Origin: Apostichopus japonicus
Lineage: Eukaryota > Echinodermata > Holothuroidea > Aspidochirotida > Stichopodidae
DNA: 64,000 nt
NCBI RefSeq assembly: GCF_037975245.1
Contig: NC_092575.1
Coordinates: 5,635,501-5,699,500 of the forward strand
Direction: 5' to 3'
In this document: piece after piece, positions 63,391-64,000 of the stretch
Numbering within the stretch: position 1 is the first letter of the stretch
How the letters are laid out: each line of letters starts with the position of its first letter
Notes under the pieces: generated by a model
The model's input: the letters and a program-made list of their open reading frames with translations, nothing else
The model's database searches: none
What the model was told of the DNA's origin: nothing
Translations under genes and position numbers: made by a program

Positions 63391-64000
63391 TTTTTTTTAT
63401 TCATGTGAGTGATAAATAGCCCCACCCCCACCCACTCCCAAGAAAATAATATTAAGCACGAGTATAATGCGGGGGGGGGGGGTACAAGGCAGCAGTCGGA
63501 ATTTTCTGGCCCCAAAACCCATCCAGTTGGAATTTCAGCCACTAAACCCCCAATCATCAGGCCTTAGCTACATCCCTGAATCTAGCTATACAAATTTTAC
63601 ACAATACACAAAACACATTCAATCCATTAGCAAAAGTGCTAGATTAAAAGTAAATTTCCCGTTTGTTAATTTAAGTCAAAATTACACTTTCTAATCACTT
63701 ACAATTGTATTTAATGTATTAATTCTTCGGTAAATATAAATTAGGCTATATGCTGAGTCAATTATGGAAGTATAGAAGTCAAGAGAAATGTTACACTCTT
63801 AATATCCACCCCCCCCCCTCCCTCCCCATTTATTCTCTGATTGGATTGAAATGTACTTGCAGAAGAGAAATTTTCATGCCAAATTACTTTAATCTGGTAG
63901 AATTGATACACTTTTACCAATCTATGTACAAAGATGTTCCATACACTATTACTCAATACTTCATAAGATAAATTTGAAGGAGCGGAGCAAAGGACCATGC
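63391..64000. other. Right end of the window, no recognised gene
   Basis: A G run at 63471-63482, a C run near 63808-63817, and AT-rich sequence. Short open frames show no resemblance. Confidence 0.4.

Overview
The window is animal nuclear DNA: spliced protein genes with GT-AG introns of about 0.2-3 kb, lying in repeat-dense, AT-rich intergenic sequence. The gene repertoire, the many small hAT-type elements whose termini resemble CAGTGGCG and CAGGGGCG, a Penelope-like retroelement and GGCCTA-rich patches suggest a marine invertebrate. I favour an echinoderm, perhaps a holothurian, but the species is inferred, not proven.

Layout. Bases 1-1537 are the end of a ~1.85 kb non-autonomous hAT-like element; a near-identical complete copy lies inverted at 16739-18592 with a perfect 8-bp target duplication. 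A serine dehydratase-like gene (+ strand, 5' end outside the window) runs 2486-6307, with a broken LINE fragment in its last intron. After nuclear-receptor-like DR1 repeats (7.1-7.7 kb) and a hAT MITE (9.0-9.6 kb) comes a complete four-exon OSTC gene (10405-13738, +). Bleomycin hydrolase (BLMH, +) follows at 19952-26672, ten exons if a tiny first exon is accepted. It converges across ~4 kb of gene-poor sequence on VPS33A (- strand, 14 exons, 48064 down to 30672). The VPS33A introns hold a 2.1 kb ~117-bp minisatellite, a ~146-bp tandem array that includes copies of the exon 5 splice-donor region, TTAA-flanked MITEs, and AT-rich simple sequence.

From 46.8 kb to the right end the window is mostly mobile and repetitive DNA: a fold-back MITE, a 471-bp terminal-inverted-repeat element, three hAT MITEs with 7/8 or 8/8 target duplications, a dispersed ~175-bp satellite, and a broken, internally inverted Penelope-like element between long (TA)n tracts, with a hammerhead-ribozyme-like remnant near its end. 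Two uncertain coding candidates lie at 50-56 kb: a possible FAM162-like terminal exon (-) and an unrecognised three-exon transcript (+).

The four recognised genes are housekeeping genes (amino-acid catabolism, N-glycosylation, cytosolic peptide hydrolysis, lysosomal/endosomal fusion). They share no pathway and look like ordinary neighbours. I found no convincing new multi-gene system; the items most worth a second look are repeat structures and their effect on gene architecture. All exon boundaries were read by eye from reading frame, family resemblance and splice consensus.
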